In this document: piece by piece, positions 63,999 to 64,000 of the stretch
How positions within the stretch are numbered: the first letter of the stretch is position 1
Layout of the letters: every line of letters starts with the position of its first letter
NCBI GenBank assembly: GCA_045110675.1
Contig: JBGCGJ010000017.1
Coordinates: forward strand, 124,001 to 188,000
Direction: 5' to 3'
Origin: JBALVT01 sp045110675
GTDB taxonomy: Bacteria; Pseudomonadota; Gammaproteobacteria; Pseudomonadales; Halieaceae
DNA: 64,000 nucleotides
Translations under genes and position numbers: made by a program
The notes under the pieces: model-generated
Seen by the model: the letters and a program-made list of their open reading frames with translations, nothing else
The model's database searches: none
Told to the model about the DNA's origin: nothing

Positions 63999-64000
63999 AA

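Noticed and set aside
1..64000. Mobile elements, CRISPR arrays, phage genes, tRNA or rRNA
   Set aside because: Reading both strands gave no transposase, integrase, regular spaced repeats, or cloverleaf/rRNA signature; composition is even across the window.

Overview
The window reads as a chromosomal segment of a Gram-negative, probably marine heterotrophic gammaproteobacterium. This is inferred from a TonB-dependent receptor, lipoproteins and Tat or Sec signal peptides, three membrane-fusion proteins (two paired with RND pumps), an operon matching the Escherichia coli cecR-ybhGFSR set in gene order and protein lengths, an SthA-type transhydrogenase, two formylglycine sulfatases, a Rieske oxygenase and a DUF3604 protein. 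Base composition looks balanced and even. I see no phage genes, transposases, tRNA, rRNA or CRISPR. Genes are dense: no stretch over 300 bases lacks a gene.

Layout. 1-13512 (+): the end of a thiolase-like gene, a DUF35 Zn-ribbon/OB protein, a Rieske oxygenase and a TonB-dependent receptor, followed by a clear terminator; then DUF3604 protein, long GST, cytochrome c/PQQ dehydrogenase, and an RND pump with its lipoprotein fusion subunit. This looks like an uptake, oxidation and efflux island for an unidentified organic compound. 13509-20790: Kef-type antiporter, sirtuin, two sulfatases, and a ThDP-dependent acetolactate-synthase-like enzyme. 21026-28890: a glycan or glycolipid locus, with a tight minus-strand operon (WecB, a fusion of a degenerate deacetylase with GT2, FAD oxidoreductase, intact NodB deacetylase, GT-C-like membrane protein) meeting a flippase-like gene tail to tail. 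29151-33286: DUF3179 protein, a Tat-lipoprotein SDR, a quinone-oxidoreductase-like MDR and a DHFR.

33392-38998: cecR-ybhG-ybhF-ybhS-ybhR behind a near-perfect palindrome. 39034-43125: GFA protein, then an MFS transporter, nitrilase-family and flavin monooxygenase operon (-) whose promoter carries a perfect 10-bp inverted repeat. 43328-43611: a decayed small lipoprotein gene. 43606-47699: TetR divergent from DUF1348 and GST genes, with three copies of a 16-bp box between them, then a PNPOx-FNR-ferredoxin fusion. 47739-56144: a signalling and redox neighbourhood (FlgO/TPR protein, HDOD-sthA pair, second HDOD, truncated haemoglobin, SARP/BTAD-FlgO-TPR regulator). 56241-58176: a translationally coupled methyl-sulfur operon (MddA-like methyltransferase, 57-aa membrane protein, homocysteine methyltransferase). 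58233-64000: EEP nuclease/phosphatase, then an RND pump whose permease is broken by a one-base frameshift, with its fusion protein running off the end.

The best candidates for something undescribed are the glycan locus with its apparently dead deacetylase fused to a glycosyltransferase, the methyl-sulfur operon with its mini membrane protein, the three-box TetR regulon, and the Tat-exported lipoprotein SDR. All functional statements rest on motif reading and remembered family features; no database search was run.
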